NCBI GenBank assembly: GCA_963711595.1
Contig: CAVQER010000007.1
Coordinates: 496,001 to 560,000, forward strand
Source: JAUSIF01 sp963711595
GTDB lineage: Bacteria; Pseudomonadota; Alphaproteobacteria; Rhizobiales; Xanthobacteraceae
Length of the DNA: 64,000 nt
Direction of reading: 5' to 3'
In this document: positions 52,836 to 61,344 of the stretch, piece by piece
Position numbering within the stretch: position 1 is the first letter of the stretch
Layout: the number at the start of each line of letters is the position of its first letter
Made by a program: the position numbers and the translations under genes
The notes under the pieces: generated by a model
The model's database searches: none
What the model saw: only the letters and a program-made list of their open reading frames with translations
Told to the model about the DNA's origin: nothing

Positions 52836-54812
52836 TTGGGCGCCGAGACGACTTCGCTTGCCGACACGTTTCCGAAACTCCTGCTCGTCAACGCGGTGCA
52901 GCGCGGCAATCGGCCGGCCATGCGCGAGAAGGAGTTCGGCATCTGGCAGACGTGGACCTGGGCGCAAGTGCTCGAGGAAGTGCGACCGTTCGCGATCGGC
53001 CTTGCCGAGCTCGGTGTGAAACGTGACGACAAGGTTGCGATTGTCGGCTCCAACAAACCGCGACTTTACTGGGCGATGTGCGCGGCGCAATCGCTCGGCG
53101 CGGTGCCAGTTCCCGTCTATCAGGACTCAGTCGCCGACGAGATGGCGTTCGTGTTGACCCATGCCGGCGCCAAGGCCGCGGTGGTCGAGAACCAGGAGCA
53201 GGTCGACAAGCTTCTCTCGATCGCCGACCGGCTGCCCGGTCTCAGCTATATCGTCTATGACGAAGAGCGAGGGCTTCGCGAGTACGATCATTCGCACCTG
53301 AAATCGTTCGCCGACGTGCAGGCCGCCGGACGTGCCGCGGGTTCAAGGCAAGCCGCGGCGAACTGGGAAAAGGAAATCGCACGCGGCAAAGGCTCGGACG
53401 TTGCGGTCATTCTCTATACGTCCGGGACCACCGGCAATCCGAAGGGCGTGATGCTCACCTACGCGAGCACGATCGTCAGCTCGCGCAATGCGAATATCTT
53501 CGACAATCTCACCGACAAGGAGGAAGTGATTGCCTACCTGCCTATGGCTTGGGTGGGCGACCACATCTTCTCTTACGCGCAATCCTATGTGGCCGGCTTC
53601 TGCGTGAACTGCCCGGAGAGCCCAGACACCGTCGTTGAGGACCGGCGCGAGATCGGAACGACATACGCGTTCGCTCCGCCGCGCATATACGAGAATCTGC
53701 TCACGCTCACGATGGTGCGCATGGAAGATGCGGGCCGGCTCAAGCGCGGCATGTTTCAGTATTTCATCGGCGTTGCGCGGCGCTGGGGTGAGAAAATCCT
53801 CAACCGGGAGCGCGTTCCGCTTTACGCGCGGTTGCTCTATCGGCTTGGCGATCTCCTGGTCTACGCACCGCTGAAGAACCGGTACGGCCTGTCGCGCATT
53901 CGCGTGGCTTACACCGCGGGCGAGGCGATCGGGCCGGAGATTTTTCGCTACTACCGCGCGCTCGGGATCAACCTCAAGCAGCTCTACGGGCAGACGGAAG
54001 CGTCGGTCTACATTACGGCTCAGCCGGATGGTGAGATCTTCGCCGACACAGTCGGCAAGCCGAACATCGATGTCGAGGTCAAGATTGCGGAGAGCGGCGA
54101 GGTGCTGTTCCGCTCGCCCGGTGTGTTCGTCGGATACTACAAGGATCCCGAGAAGACTGCGCAGACCAAGACAGCGGACGGCTGGGTCCATACGGGAGAC
54201 GCCGGCTTCTTCGACCCGAAGACCGGTCATCTGAAGATCATCGATCGGGCGAAAGACGTGGGCAAGCTGAAGGACGGGACGTTATTCGCTCCGAAATATC
54301 TCGAGAACAAGCTCAAGTTCTATCCGAACATCAAGGAAGCGGTGGCGTTCGGAGACAAGCGAGACTTCGTCACCGTGATGCTCAACATCGATCTTGTCGC
54401 CGTGGGAAGCTGGGCGGAACGGAATAACGTCGTCTACGGCTCCTACCAGGAGCTCGCGGCGCATCCGCAGGTATACACGATGCTCGCCGAGCACATCGAC
54501 GAGGTGAACCGTTCGCTGTCACAGGAAGGGCCTATGGCCGGCGCACAGATCAAGCGCTTCCTGATCCTGCACAAGGAGCTCGATGCAGACGATGGTGAGC
54601 TCACGCGCACGATGAAAGTCCGGCGCAGCCTCATCTCCGAGCGATACGGCGCGCTCGAGAGCGCGCTCTATGACGGCCTGTCAGACGTCGACGTGGCGAC
54701 CGAAATGACGTTCGAGGACGGCCGCAAGGGAAAAATCTCCGGCCACGTGAAGATACTCGACATGCCGATCTACCCGCCGGCGCACCCCGAAGCGCTGGAG
54801 AAGGCGGCATGA
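52836..54812 (+). CDS. AMP-binding long-chain acyl-CoA synthetase-like ligase
   Basis: 658 aa from TTG 52836, with GGGGAG upstream. The P-loop VILYTSGTTGNPKGVML near residue 191 and A8 motif TGDAGFFDPKTGHLKIIDRAKDV near 453 are complete, and YGQTEAS near 388 binds adenylate. Domain layout matches large acyl-CoA synthetases (AMP-dependent, 600-660 aa). It activates a carboxylic acid with ATP and CoA. Its stop overlaps livG by 4 bases (ATGA), so it belongs to the transporter operon and probably traps an imported acid as its CoA ester. Confidence 0.91.
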   Translation: MGAETTSLADTFPKLLLVNAVQRGNRPAMREKEFGIWQTWTWAQVLEEVRPFAIGLAELGVKRDDKVAIVGSNKPRLYWAMCAAQSLGAVPVPVYQDSVADEMAFVLTHAGAKAAVVENQEQVDKLLSIADRLPGLSYIVYDEERGLREYDHSHLKSFADVQAAGRAAGSRQAAANWEKEIARGKGSDVAVILYTSGTTGNPKGVMLTYASTIVSSRNANIFDNLTDKEEVIAYLPMAWVGDHIFSYAQSYVAGFCVNCPESPDTVVEDRREIGTTYAFAPPRIYENLLTLTMVRMEDAGRLKRGMFQYFIGVARRWGEKILNRERVPLYARLLYRLGDLLVYAPLKNRYGLSRIRVAYTAGEAIGPEIFRYYRALGINLKQLYGQTEASVYITAQPDGEIFADTVGKPNIDVEVKIAESGEVLFRSPGVFVGYYKDPEKTAQTKTADGWVHTGDAGFFDPKTGHLKIIDRAKDVGKLKDGTLFAPKYLENKLKFYPNIKEAVAFGDKRDFVTVMLNIDLVAVGSWAERNNVVYGSYQELAAHPQVYTMLAEHIDEVNRSLSQEGPMAGAQIKRFLILHKELDADDGELTRTMKVRRSLISERYGALESALYDGLSDVDVATEMTFEDGRKGKISGHVKILDMPIYPPAHPEALEKAA

Positions 54813-55609
54813 GGGCTCCCTCGGGCGCTGACATCGCCGCCGGCGACGTGCTGCTCGCGGTGGAGGACGTCTCGTTGTCGTTCGGCGGCGTGAAAGCGCT
54901 CAGGGACGTTTCGTTCGACGTCCGCAAAGGCGAAATCCGCGCGATCATCGGGCCGAACGGCGCCGGCAAAACGTCGATGTTGAACGTGGTCAATGGCTTC
55001 TACGAGCCAGATCGCGGCACGATCACATTCAAACGCGAGCGGCGAACCCGTATGCGCACGCACGAGGCCGCGCAGTTCGGCATTGCCCGCACATTCCAGA
55101 ACGTCGCCCTGTTCAAGGGTATGACAACGCTCGACAATCTCATGGCGGGACGCACGCTGCGGATGCGGCGCGGGATCCTGTGGCAGGCGTTGTGGTTCGG
55201 GCCTGCTCTGCGGGAGACCGTCGAACATCGCAAGCGCGTGGAGCAGATCATCGACTTCCTCGAGATCCAGCACATCCGGAAAATTCCCGTGGGCCGGCTG
55301 CCTTATGGACTGCAGAAACGGGTCGACCTCGGCCGTGCGCTCGCAACGGAGCCGGAGCTTCTGCTGCTCGACGAGCCAATGGCGGGCATGAATCTCGAGG
55401 AAAAAGAAGACATGTCGCGCTTCATCGTCGACATCAACGAGCACTTCGGCACGACGATCGCGCTGATCGAGCACGACATGGGCGTGGTGATGGACCTTTC
55501 TGACAGAGTCGTCGTGCTCGACTACGGCAGGAAGATCGCCGACGGATCTCCCGCGGAAGTACAGAAGGATCAGAAAGTGATCGATGCCTATCTCGGCATC
55601 AGTCACTGA
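54809..55609 (+). CDS. livG: Branched-chain amino-acid-type ABC transporter ATPase LivG
   Basis: 266 aa. Walker A IIGPNGAGKTSMLNVV near residue 49, then IARTFQNVALFKGMTTLDNL (LivG Q-loop), signature LPYGLQKRVDLGRAL near 167, Walker B LLLLDEPMAGMN near 188, and H-loop IEHDMGVVMDL. One of two ATPases of a HAAT-family importer. The start lies within the ligase stop. In many such clusters the transported compound is an aromatic or short acid rather than leucine. Confidence 0.93.
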   Translation: MRAPSGADIAAGDVLLAVEDVSLSFGGVKALRDVSFDVRKGEIRAIIGPNGAGKTSMLNVVNGFYEPDRGTITFKRERRTRMRTHEAAQFGIARTFQNVALFKGMTTLDNLMAGRTLRMRRGILWQALWFGPALRETVEHRKRVEQIIDFLEIQHIRKIPVGRLPYGLQKRVDLGRALATEPELLLLDEPMAGMNLEEKEDMSRFIVDINEHFGTTIALIEHDMGVVMDLSDRVVVLDYGRKIADGSPAEVQKDQKVIDAYLGISH

Positions 55610-55618
55610 GGGCGGGGC

Positions 55619-56539
55619 ATGCTCGGCGTATTCATCGAAACCTTGATCGGGGGCCTGCTCACCGGCGTTCTTTATTCGCTGGTGGCGCTCGGCTTTGTGC
55701 TGATCTTCAAGGCCTCCGGCGTCTTCAATTTTGCGCAGGGCGCGATGGTGCTGTTTGCGGCGCTATCCGTCGCGCGGCTTTCCGAGCATATGCCGCTGAT
55801 ACTAGCCGTGGCCCTCTCTGTCGTGATCATGATCGCGCTCGCCTACGCGATCGAAAGGTTGGTGCTGCGGCCGCTGGTGAATCAGGATGCGATCATCCTG
55901 TTCATGGCGACGCTAGGGATCACGTATTTCATCGACGGGTTCGGGCAGACGATCTGGGGCAGTGATATCTACAAGATCAATCTCGGATTGCCGAAGAATC
56001 CGATCTTCCTGTTCGAGGGCGTTTTCCAAGGCGGCATCCTGATCGAGCCAGAATCGCTGATCGCGGCCGTCGTCTGCGGGCTGTTGGTCCTCGTGCTCGC
56101 GATCTTCTTCCAGGTCACGCGCGTCGGCCGTGCGTTGCGGGCGGTCGCCGACGACCACCAGGCAGCGCAGTCGGTCGGAATTCCGCTCAACTACATCTGG
56201 CTGATCGTGTGGTCGGTTGCCGGCATCGTGGCGATCGTTGCCGGCGTGGCGTGGGGGTCCAAGCTCGGCGTGCAATTCTCGATCGCGCTCGTGGCGCTGA
56301 AGGCGCTGCCGGTGCTGATCCTCGGGGGCTTTACCTCGATCCCGGGGGCGATCGTGGGCGGGCTCATCATCGGCGCGGGCGAGAAACTTGCCGAGGTGAT
56401 GCTCGGGCCGATCCTGATCAGGACCTTCGACCTCGCCGGCGGCGGGATCGAGAACTGGTTCGCCTATGTGCTGGCGCTCGTGTTCCTGCTGGTGCGGCCG
56501 CAAGGGCTGTTCGGCGAACGGATCATCGAGCGGGTGTGA
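55619..56539 (+). CDS. livH: Branched-chain amino-acid-type ABC permease LivH
   Basis: 306 aa, eight or so helices. LLTGVLYSLVALGFVLIFKASGVFNFAQGAMVL near residue 13 is the LivH opening, and GRALRAVADDHQAAQSVGIPL near 170 is the ATPase-contact loop. Ten bases separate it from livG. Inner-membrane half of the importer. Confidence 0.93.
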   Translation: MLGVFIETLIGGLLTGVLYSLVALGFVLIFKASGVFNFAQGAMVLFAALSVARLSEHMPLILAVALSVVIMIALAYAIERLVLRPLVNQDAIILFMATLGITYFIDGFGQTIWGSDIYKINLGLPKNPIFLFEGVFQGGILIEPESLIAAVVCGLLVLVLAIFFQVTRVGRALRAVADDHQAAQSVGIPLNYIWLIVWSVAGIVAIVAGVAWGSKLGVQFSIALVALKALPVLILGGFTSIPGAIVGGLIIGAGEKLAEVMLGPILIRTFDLAGGGIENWFAYVLALVFLLVRPQGLFGERIIERV

Positions 56540-56549
56540 GGGGAGAGCG

Positions 56550-57614
56550 ATGCTCTATCGCGAGTCCGGTCAGTTCAAGACGAGCTACGCGAAGGACATG
56601 GCGGTCTTCCCGATCGCGCAGGACCGCTGGTTCGTGATTGCCGCAGTGATCTTCGGATTCGTCGGCGTCCCGCAGTTCGCCAGCAACTACTTGTACACCG
56701 AGATCCTGATCCCGGTGCTGATTCTTTCGCTCGCCGCGATCGGACTCAATATTCTGACCGGCTATTGCGGTCAGCTTTCGCTGGGCACCGGCGGGTTCAT
56801 GGCGGTCGGCGCGTATGCCGCGTACAATCTCGCGCTGCGCGTGCCGGAAATGAATTTCCTCGTCGTCCTCGTATTCTCCGGGTTAATGGCGACACTTGTC
56901 GGAATCATTTTCGGATTGCCGTCGCTGCGCATCAAAGGCTTCTATCTCGCGGTTGCGACCCTCGCTTCGCAGTTCTTCCTTGAGTGGACGTTTGCGCGCG
57001 TGAAGTGGTTCACCAACTACTCGCACTCGGGGTCGGTTGCGGTTAAGGACGTAGAGCTGTTCGGTACCGTGATCAGCAATCCCGAGCGAAAGTATCTGTT
57101 CATCCTGGCGGTCGTGGTGGTGCTCACACTGGTCGCCAAGAACCTGGTGCGCGGCCGCGTCGGACGCATGTGGATGGCGGTCCGCGACATGGACATCGCA
57201 GCGGAAATCCTGGGGATTCGGCCGCTCTACGCGAAGCTTTCGGCGTTCGCCGTGTCGTCATTTTTCATCGGCGTGGCCGGAGCCCTGTGGGCGTTTATGC
57301 GTCTCGGCTCGTGGGAGCCGCTCGCCTTCGACATCAACCGCTCGTTTCAAGTCCTGTTCATGATCATCATCGGCGGCCTCGGCTCGATCCTCGGATCGTT
57401 CCTCGGCGCCGCCTTCATCGTGATCACGCCGCTCTTCCTCAATCAGCTTCCGGGTATTCTTGGGATTCCCATCTCAGTGGCGACAATTACGCATATTGAA
57501 TTCATGGTGTTTGGCGCCTTGATCGTGTTCTTTCTGATCGTCGAGCCGCACGGATTGGCGCGGCTATGGGCGATCGCGAAGGAGAAGCTGCGGCTTTGGC
57601 CCTACCCATATTGA
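56550..57614 (+). CDS. livM: Branched-chain amino-acid-type ABC permease LivM
   Basis: 354 aa from ATG 56550 (GGGGAG site). Membrane helices throughout; LNILTGYCGQLSLGTGGFMAVGAYAAY near residue 64 is the LivM hallmark, and MAVRDMDIAAEILGIRP near 202 the ATPase-contact loop. Pairs with LivH. Ends 111 bases before the binding-protein gene, a gap that holds no second gene. Confidence 0.93.
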   Translation: MLYRESGQFKTSYAKDMAVFPIAQDRWFVIAAVIFGFVGVPQFASNYLYTEILIPVLILSLAAIGLNILTGYCGQLSLGTGGFMAVGAYAAYNLALRVPEMNFLVVLVFSGLMATLVGIIFGLPSLRIKGFYLAVATLASQFFLEWTFARVKWFTNYSHSGSVAVKDVELFGTVISNPERKYLFILAVVVVLTLVAKNLVRGRVGRMWMAVRDMDIAAEILGIRPLYAKLSAFAVSSFFIGVAGALWAFMRLGSWEPLAFDINRSFQVLFMIIIGGLGSILGSFLGAAFIVITPLFLNQLPGILGIPISVATITHIEFMVFGALIVFFLIVEPHGLARLWAIAKEKLRLWPYPY

Positions 57615-57725
57615 GGGGCGGCCATGTCCGTGGCAGCATTGGGCAAGGAGTGGGCAAAAGCCTGCGCCTCGCAAAAGCAGAATGGCCGGCCGCGATCGTA
57701 CGTGCCGGCTCAAGGGAGGAAGTAA

Positions 57726-59048
57726 ATGGCTAAGAGACATCTGGTGCTCGCGCTTGCGGCGGGAATCGCGGGAACGGCACTTGCCGCGCCCGCATTCGCC
57801 CAGAACGAGCAATTCCTCGCGGCGCTCGTGTATCGCACGGGGGCGTACGCGCCGAACGGCGTGCCGCTCGCGAACGGGATCGCGGACTACTACACCCTTC
57901 TCAATGAGCGCGACGGCGGCATCAACGGCGTCAAGCTCACCTGGGAAGAGTGCGAGTTCGGCTACGCGACGGACCGCGGCGTCGAGTGCTATGAGCGGCT
58001 CAAGAACAAGGGCCCGACGGGTACCGCGTTCATCAACCCGTATTCGACCGGCGTGACGTTCGCCCTCACCGAGAAGACCGCGACCGACAAGATCCCGCTT
58101 CTCAGCATGGGATATGGTCGTGCCGACTCGCGGGATGGCTCCGTGTTTCCGTACAATTTCCCGCTGCTCGCGACATACTGGACGGCCGCCGACATCGCCA
58201 TTCAGCACATCGCCAAGAAGGAAGGCGGCTTCGACAAGCTGAAGGGCAAGAAGATCGCGCTCGTCTATCACGACTCGCCCTATGGCAAGGAGCCAATCGT
58301 GCTTCTGGAGAGGCGGGCGAAGATGCACGGATACGAAGTAATGCTTCTGCCGGTCACGCATCCGGGCGTGGAGCAGAAGGCGACCTGGCTGCAGATCCGG
58401 CAGAACCGACCCGACTATGTGCTCCTGTGGGGTTGGGGCGTAATGAACTCGACGGCGATCAAGGAAGCGGTTGCAGTCGGCTATCCGCGCGAGAAGATGT
58501 ACGGCGTGTGGTGGTCGGGCGCCGAGCCGGACGTTCGTCCCGCTGAAGACGGCGCCAAGGGCTACAACGCGCTCGCGTTGCAGCACACTGCCGGCCAGTT
58601 CAAGCTGCACGAGGACCTGAAGAAGCACGTCTACGACAAGGGCAAGGGCGCAGCGAAATGGGATGAGACCGGCGAGGTGCTCTACGTGCGCGGTCTGATC
58701 AACGCGATGCTCGGCACCGAAGCGATACGCAAGGCGCAGGAGCAGCATGGCAAGAAGCCGCTCACCGGCGAGCAGGTGCGGTGGGGATTCGAGAATCTCG
58801 ACCTCACGGCCGATCGGCTAAAGCAACTCGGCTTCGACGGCGTGCTGCGGCCGCTGAAGACGTCCTGCACGGACCATGAGGGTGCGCGCGTGGGTCGGGT
58901 TCAGACCTGGGACGGCAAGAACTGGAGCCTGACCTCGGACTGGTATACGGGCGACGATTCGATACTCGCGCCGCTCGTGAAAGAATCTTCCGCGGCATAC
59001 GCCAAAGAGAAGAACATCGCGCCGCGCGACTGCTCGAAGTCGAGCTGA
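57726..59048 (+). CDS. Type-1 periplasmic binding protein of the Liv-type importer
   Basis: 440 aa, signal peptide to about residue 27 (APAFAQNEQF). Opens with FLAALVYRTGAYAPNGVPLANGIADYYTLLNERDGGINGVKLTWEE, the Leu/Ile/Val-binding protein start, followed by Rossmann-like lobes (KIALVYHDSPYGKEP near 177). At 440 aa it is longer than LivJ/LivK (about 370), typical of the subgroup linked to acyl-CoA ligases that binds aromatic or other acids. GGAGG ribosome site. A strong hairpin follows the stop, before livF. Confidence 0.9.
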   Translation: MAKRHLVLALAAGIAGTALAAPAFAQNEQFLAALVYRTGAYAPNGVPLANGIADYYTLLNERDGGINGVKLTWEECEFGYATDRGVECYERLKNKGPTGTAFINPYSTGVTFALTEKTATDKIPLLSMGYGRADSRDGSVFPYNFPLLATYWTAADIAIQHIAKKEGGFDKLKGKKIALVYHDSPYGKEPIVLLERRAKMHGYEVMLLPVTHPGVEQKATWLQIRQNRPDYVLLWGWGVMNSTAIKEAVAVGYPREKMYGVWWSGAEPDVRPAEDGAKGYNALALQHTAGQFKLHEDLKKHVYDKGKGAAKWDETGEVLYVRGLINAMLGTEAIRKAQEQHGKKPLTGEQVRWGFENLDLTADRLKQLGFDGVLRPLKTSCTDHEGARVGRVQTWDGKNWSLTSDWYTGDDSILAPLVKESSAAYAKEKNIAPRDCSKSS

Positions 59049-59066
59049 CGCAATAAGCGTCCGGAT

Positions 59067-59093
59067 GAGGAGGGGCGGAGTCCGCCCCTCCTC
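59067..59093 (+). promoter_or_regulatory. Strong GC hairpin between binding-protein gene and livF
   Basis: Perfect 12-bp stem GAGGAGGGGCGG (59067-59078)/CCGCCCCTCCTC (59082-59093) with a 3-nt loop whose ends could also pair. TATTCC rather than a T-run follows, so readthrough to livF is expected. Likely protects the binding-protein mRNA and reduces livF output. Confidence 0.7.
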
Positions 59094-59129
59094 TATTCCT
59101 GCCAATCGCCGGCCTTTTGAGGAGACGAC

Positions 59130-59984
59130 GTGAGGAGCGCTGCTACCGGGCTGAAATCCTCGCCCGCCGCCACGCCGGCGAACGAGGCGATCCTCGACGT
59201 GAAGAACATCGAGGTCGTCTACAACCACGTGATCCTGGTGCTGAAAGGCGTTTCGCTCGCGGTACCGAAGGGCAGCATCGTCGCGCTGCTTGGCGCGAAC
59301 GGCGCCGGCAAGACGACGACCCTCAAGGCGATCTCCAACTTGATCGGCGCCGAGCGTGGCGAAGTCACGAAGGGTTCGATCGAATTCGACGGGCAACGGG
59401 TCGACAAGCTCACGCCGAACGATCTCGTGCGGCGCGGCTGCATCCAGGTGATGGAGGGGCGCCGCACCTTCGGCCACCTCACGGTCGAGGAAAATCTCCT
59501 GTCCGGCGCGTTCACGCGCACGGACGGCAAGGCGGCCATCCGCGCCGATATTGACTTGGTCTACGGCTACTTTCCGCGGCTGAAGGATCGCCGTTCATCC
59601 CTCGCAGGGTACACCTCTGGCGGCGAGCAGCAGATGACTGCAGTCGGGCGCGCACTGATGTCGCGGCCGAAGATGATCCTGCTCGACGAACCTTCGATGG
59701 GGCTCGCCCCGCAGATCGTCGAGGAAATCTTCGAGATCGTGAGCTCGCTGAACGAGAAGGAGAAGGTCTCGTTCCTGCTCGCGGAGCAGAACACATTCAT
59801 GGCGCTCCGCTACGCGCGCTACGGGTATATCCTCGAGAACGGCCGCGTGGTGCTGGACGGCGAGGCCAAGGCGCTGCGCGAGAACGAGGACGTGAAGGAG
59901 TTCTATCTCGGGATCGGCGAAACCGGCCGCCGCTCGTTCCGCGGCGTGAAGCATTACAAGCGGCGCAAGCGCTGGCTGGCGTAG
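59130..59984 (+). CDS. livF: Branched-chain amino-acid-type ABC transporter ATPase LivF
   Basis: 284 aa from GTG 59130, with GAGGAG upstream. Walker A LLGANGAGKTTTLKAI near residue 53, then LVRRGCIQVMEGRRTFGHLTVEENL, signature YTSGGEQQMTAVGRAL near 161, Walker B MILLDEPSMGLAP, LivF-type H-loop LLAEQN. Second ATPase of the importer. A short basic C-terminal tail extends beyond the usual LivF end (YKRRKRWLA). Confidence 0.93.
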   Translation: MRSAATGLKSSPAATPANEAILDVKNIEVVYNHVILVLKGVSLAVPKGSIVALLGANGAGKTTTLKAISNLIGAERGEVTKGSIEFDGQRVDKLTPNDLVRRGCIQVMEGRRTFGHLTVEENLLSGAFTRTDGKAAIRADIDLVYGYFPRLKDRRSSLAGYTSGGEQQMTAVGRALMSRPKMILLDEPSMGLAPQIVEEIFEIVSSLNEKEKVSFLLAEQNTFMALRYARYGYILENGRVVLDGEAKALRENEDVKEFYLGIGETGRRSFRGVKHYKRRKRWLA

Positions 59985-59991
59985 GTAAAAC

Positions 59992-60099
59992 GTCATCCTG
60001 GGGCGCGAGGCCGCGGAGCGGCCGAGCCTCGAAGGTGACCCGTTGCGGTGAGTTCGGACCGTCATCCTTCGACTCGCTTCGCTCGCACCTCAGGATGAC
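59992..60099. repeat. Two copies of the GTCATCC/GGATGAC palindrome
   Basis: First copy from GTCATCC (59992-59998) to GGTGACC (60034-60040), slightly decayed; second copy with perfect arms GTCATCC (60061-60067) and GGATGAC (60093-60099). The inner portion of both includes CTCG/GAGC-rich sequence as in the copy at 26471-26510. The second copy ends inside the likely ribosome-site region of the next gene. Confidence 0.7.
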
Positions 60100-60109
60100 G
60101 GTGATTCCG

Positions 60110-61342
60110 ATGCCTGACTTCTACGACAACCTCGAAACCCGTGATCCCGCTCAACGCGAGCGCGATCTCATGGCGCGGCTGCCGGCGCTTGTCGCCTCGG
60201 CGCTGAAGGCCCCGGGCTGGAAAAAGCACCTAGCCGGGGTCGACGCGAAGGCCGTGACAAACCGGGCGGAGCTCGCGAAGCTGCCCGTGTTCCGGAAATC
60301 CGATTTACCGGCGATGCTGAAGGCCGACCCGCCGTTCGCCTCGCTTACGCCGGAGCCTGTCGCATCCTACGCGCGGCTGTCGATATCGCCGGGGCCGGTG
60401 TTCCAGCCGGAAACCGACGCACCCGATCCATGGCGCATCGCACGTGGATTGTTCGCCGCGGGCGTGCGCAAGGGCGATATCGTGCTCAACACCTTCGCCT
60501 ATCACCTGACGCCCGGCGGATTCATGCTGGACCTCGGCGCCCGGGCGCTCGGCTGCCCGGTCATCGCGGCGGGTCCAGGCAACACCGAGCAGCAGCTCGT
60601 CGCGATCGAGCACCTGCGGCCGGTCGTCTACACCGGCACGCCGGATTTCCTGAAGATCCTGCGCGATGCCTGGGTCGCGGCGGGCAGGGGCGACTTTCCG
60701 ATCCGCAAGGCCGTGGTTTCGGGCGCGGCGTTTCCAGCTTCGCTTCAAGCCGAAGTGAAGTCGTGGAGCATCGACGCGTACCAGACCTACGCGGTCGGCG
60801 ACCTCGGTCTCGTCGCGTACGAGACGCCGGCACGCGAAGGCATGGTCGTCTGCGAGGACGTGTTGCTGGAAATCGTGAAGCCGGGCACGGGCGACCCAGT
60901 GTCTGAGGGCGAAGTGGGCGAGGTTGTCGTTACCTCATTCGATCTGAAGCGGCCGTGGATCCGCCTCGCGCTCGGCGATCTGTCGGCCGTGCTCGCGGGT
61001 CACTCTCCCTGCGGGCGGACTAATGCCCGCATCAAGGGCTGGATGGGGCGCGCCGACCAGACCACCAAGGTGAAAGGCATGTTCGTGCGGCCGGAGCAGG
61101 TCGCGGAGATCGGCCGGCGCCATCCGGAACTCGCGCGGTTGCGGCTCGTCGTGACGCGCGACGGGGAGGTCGATGCGATGACGCTGCGTGCGGAGACAAA
61201 CGCGAGCGACGCCGGCCTCGCAGCCAAGATCGGCGAGACCGTCCAGGCGATTACCAAGCTCAAGGGGAAGGTCGAACTTGTCCCCGCCGGGACCCTGCCG
61301 AACGACGGCAAGGTCATCGCCGACGAGCGCAGCTACAAGTAA
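60110..61342 (+). CDS. Phenylacetate-CoA ligase (PaaK)-like protein
   Basis: 410 aa from ATG 60110 (an in-frame ATG at 60095 is inside the repeat). Overall PaaK fold: opening FYDNLETRDPAQRERDLMARLPALV, TPDFLKILRDAW near residue 180, AYQTYAVGDLGLVAYE near 225, GWMGRADQTTKVKGMFVRPEQV near 308. The canonical Ser/Thr-rich P-loop is replaced by SISPGPVFQPETD near 95. Members linked to Liv clusters share this change. Probably still a CoA ligase of an aromatic acid, but activity needs proof. Convergent with the sensor kinase, 2 bases apart. Confidence 0.82.
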   Translation: MPDFYDNLETRDPAQRERDLMARLPALVASALKAPGWKKHLAGVDAKAVTNRAELAKLPVFRKSDLPAMLKADPPFASLTPEPVASYARLSISPGPVFQPETDAPDPWRIARGLFAAGVRKGDIVLNTFAYHLTPGGFMLDLGARALGCPVIAAGPGNTEQQLVAIEHLRPVVYTGTPDFLKILRDAWVAAGRGDFPIRKAVVSGAAFPASLQAEVKSWSIDAYQTYAVGDLGLVAYETPAREGMVVCEDVLLEIVKPGTGDPVSEGEVGEVVVTSFDLKRPWIRLALGDLSAVLAGHSPCGRTNARIKGWMGRADQTTKVKGMFVRPEQVAEIGRRHPELARLRLVVTRDGEVDAMTLRAETNASDAGLAAKIGETVQAITKLKGKVELVPAGTLPNDGKVIADERSYK

Positions 61343-61344
61343 TT

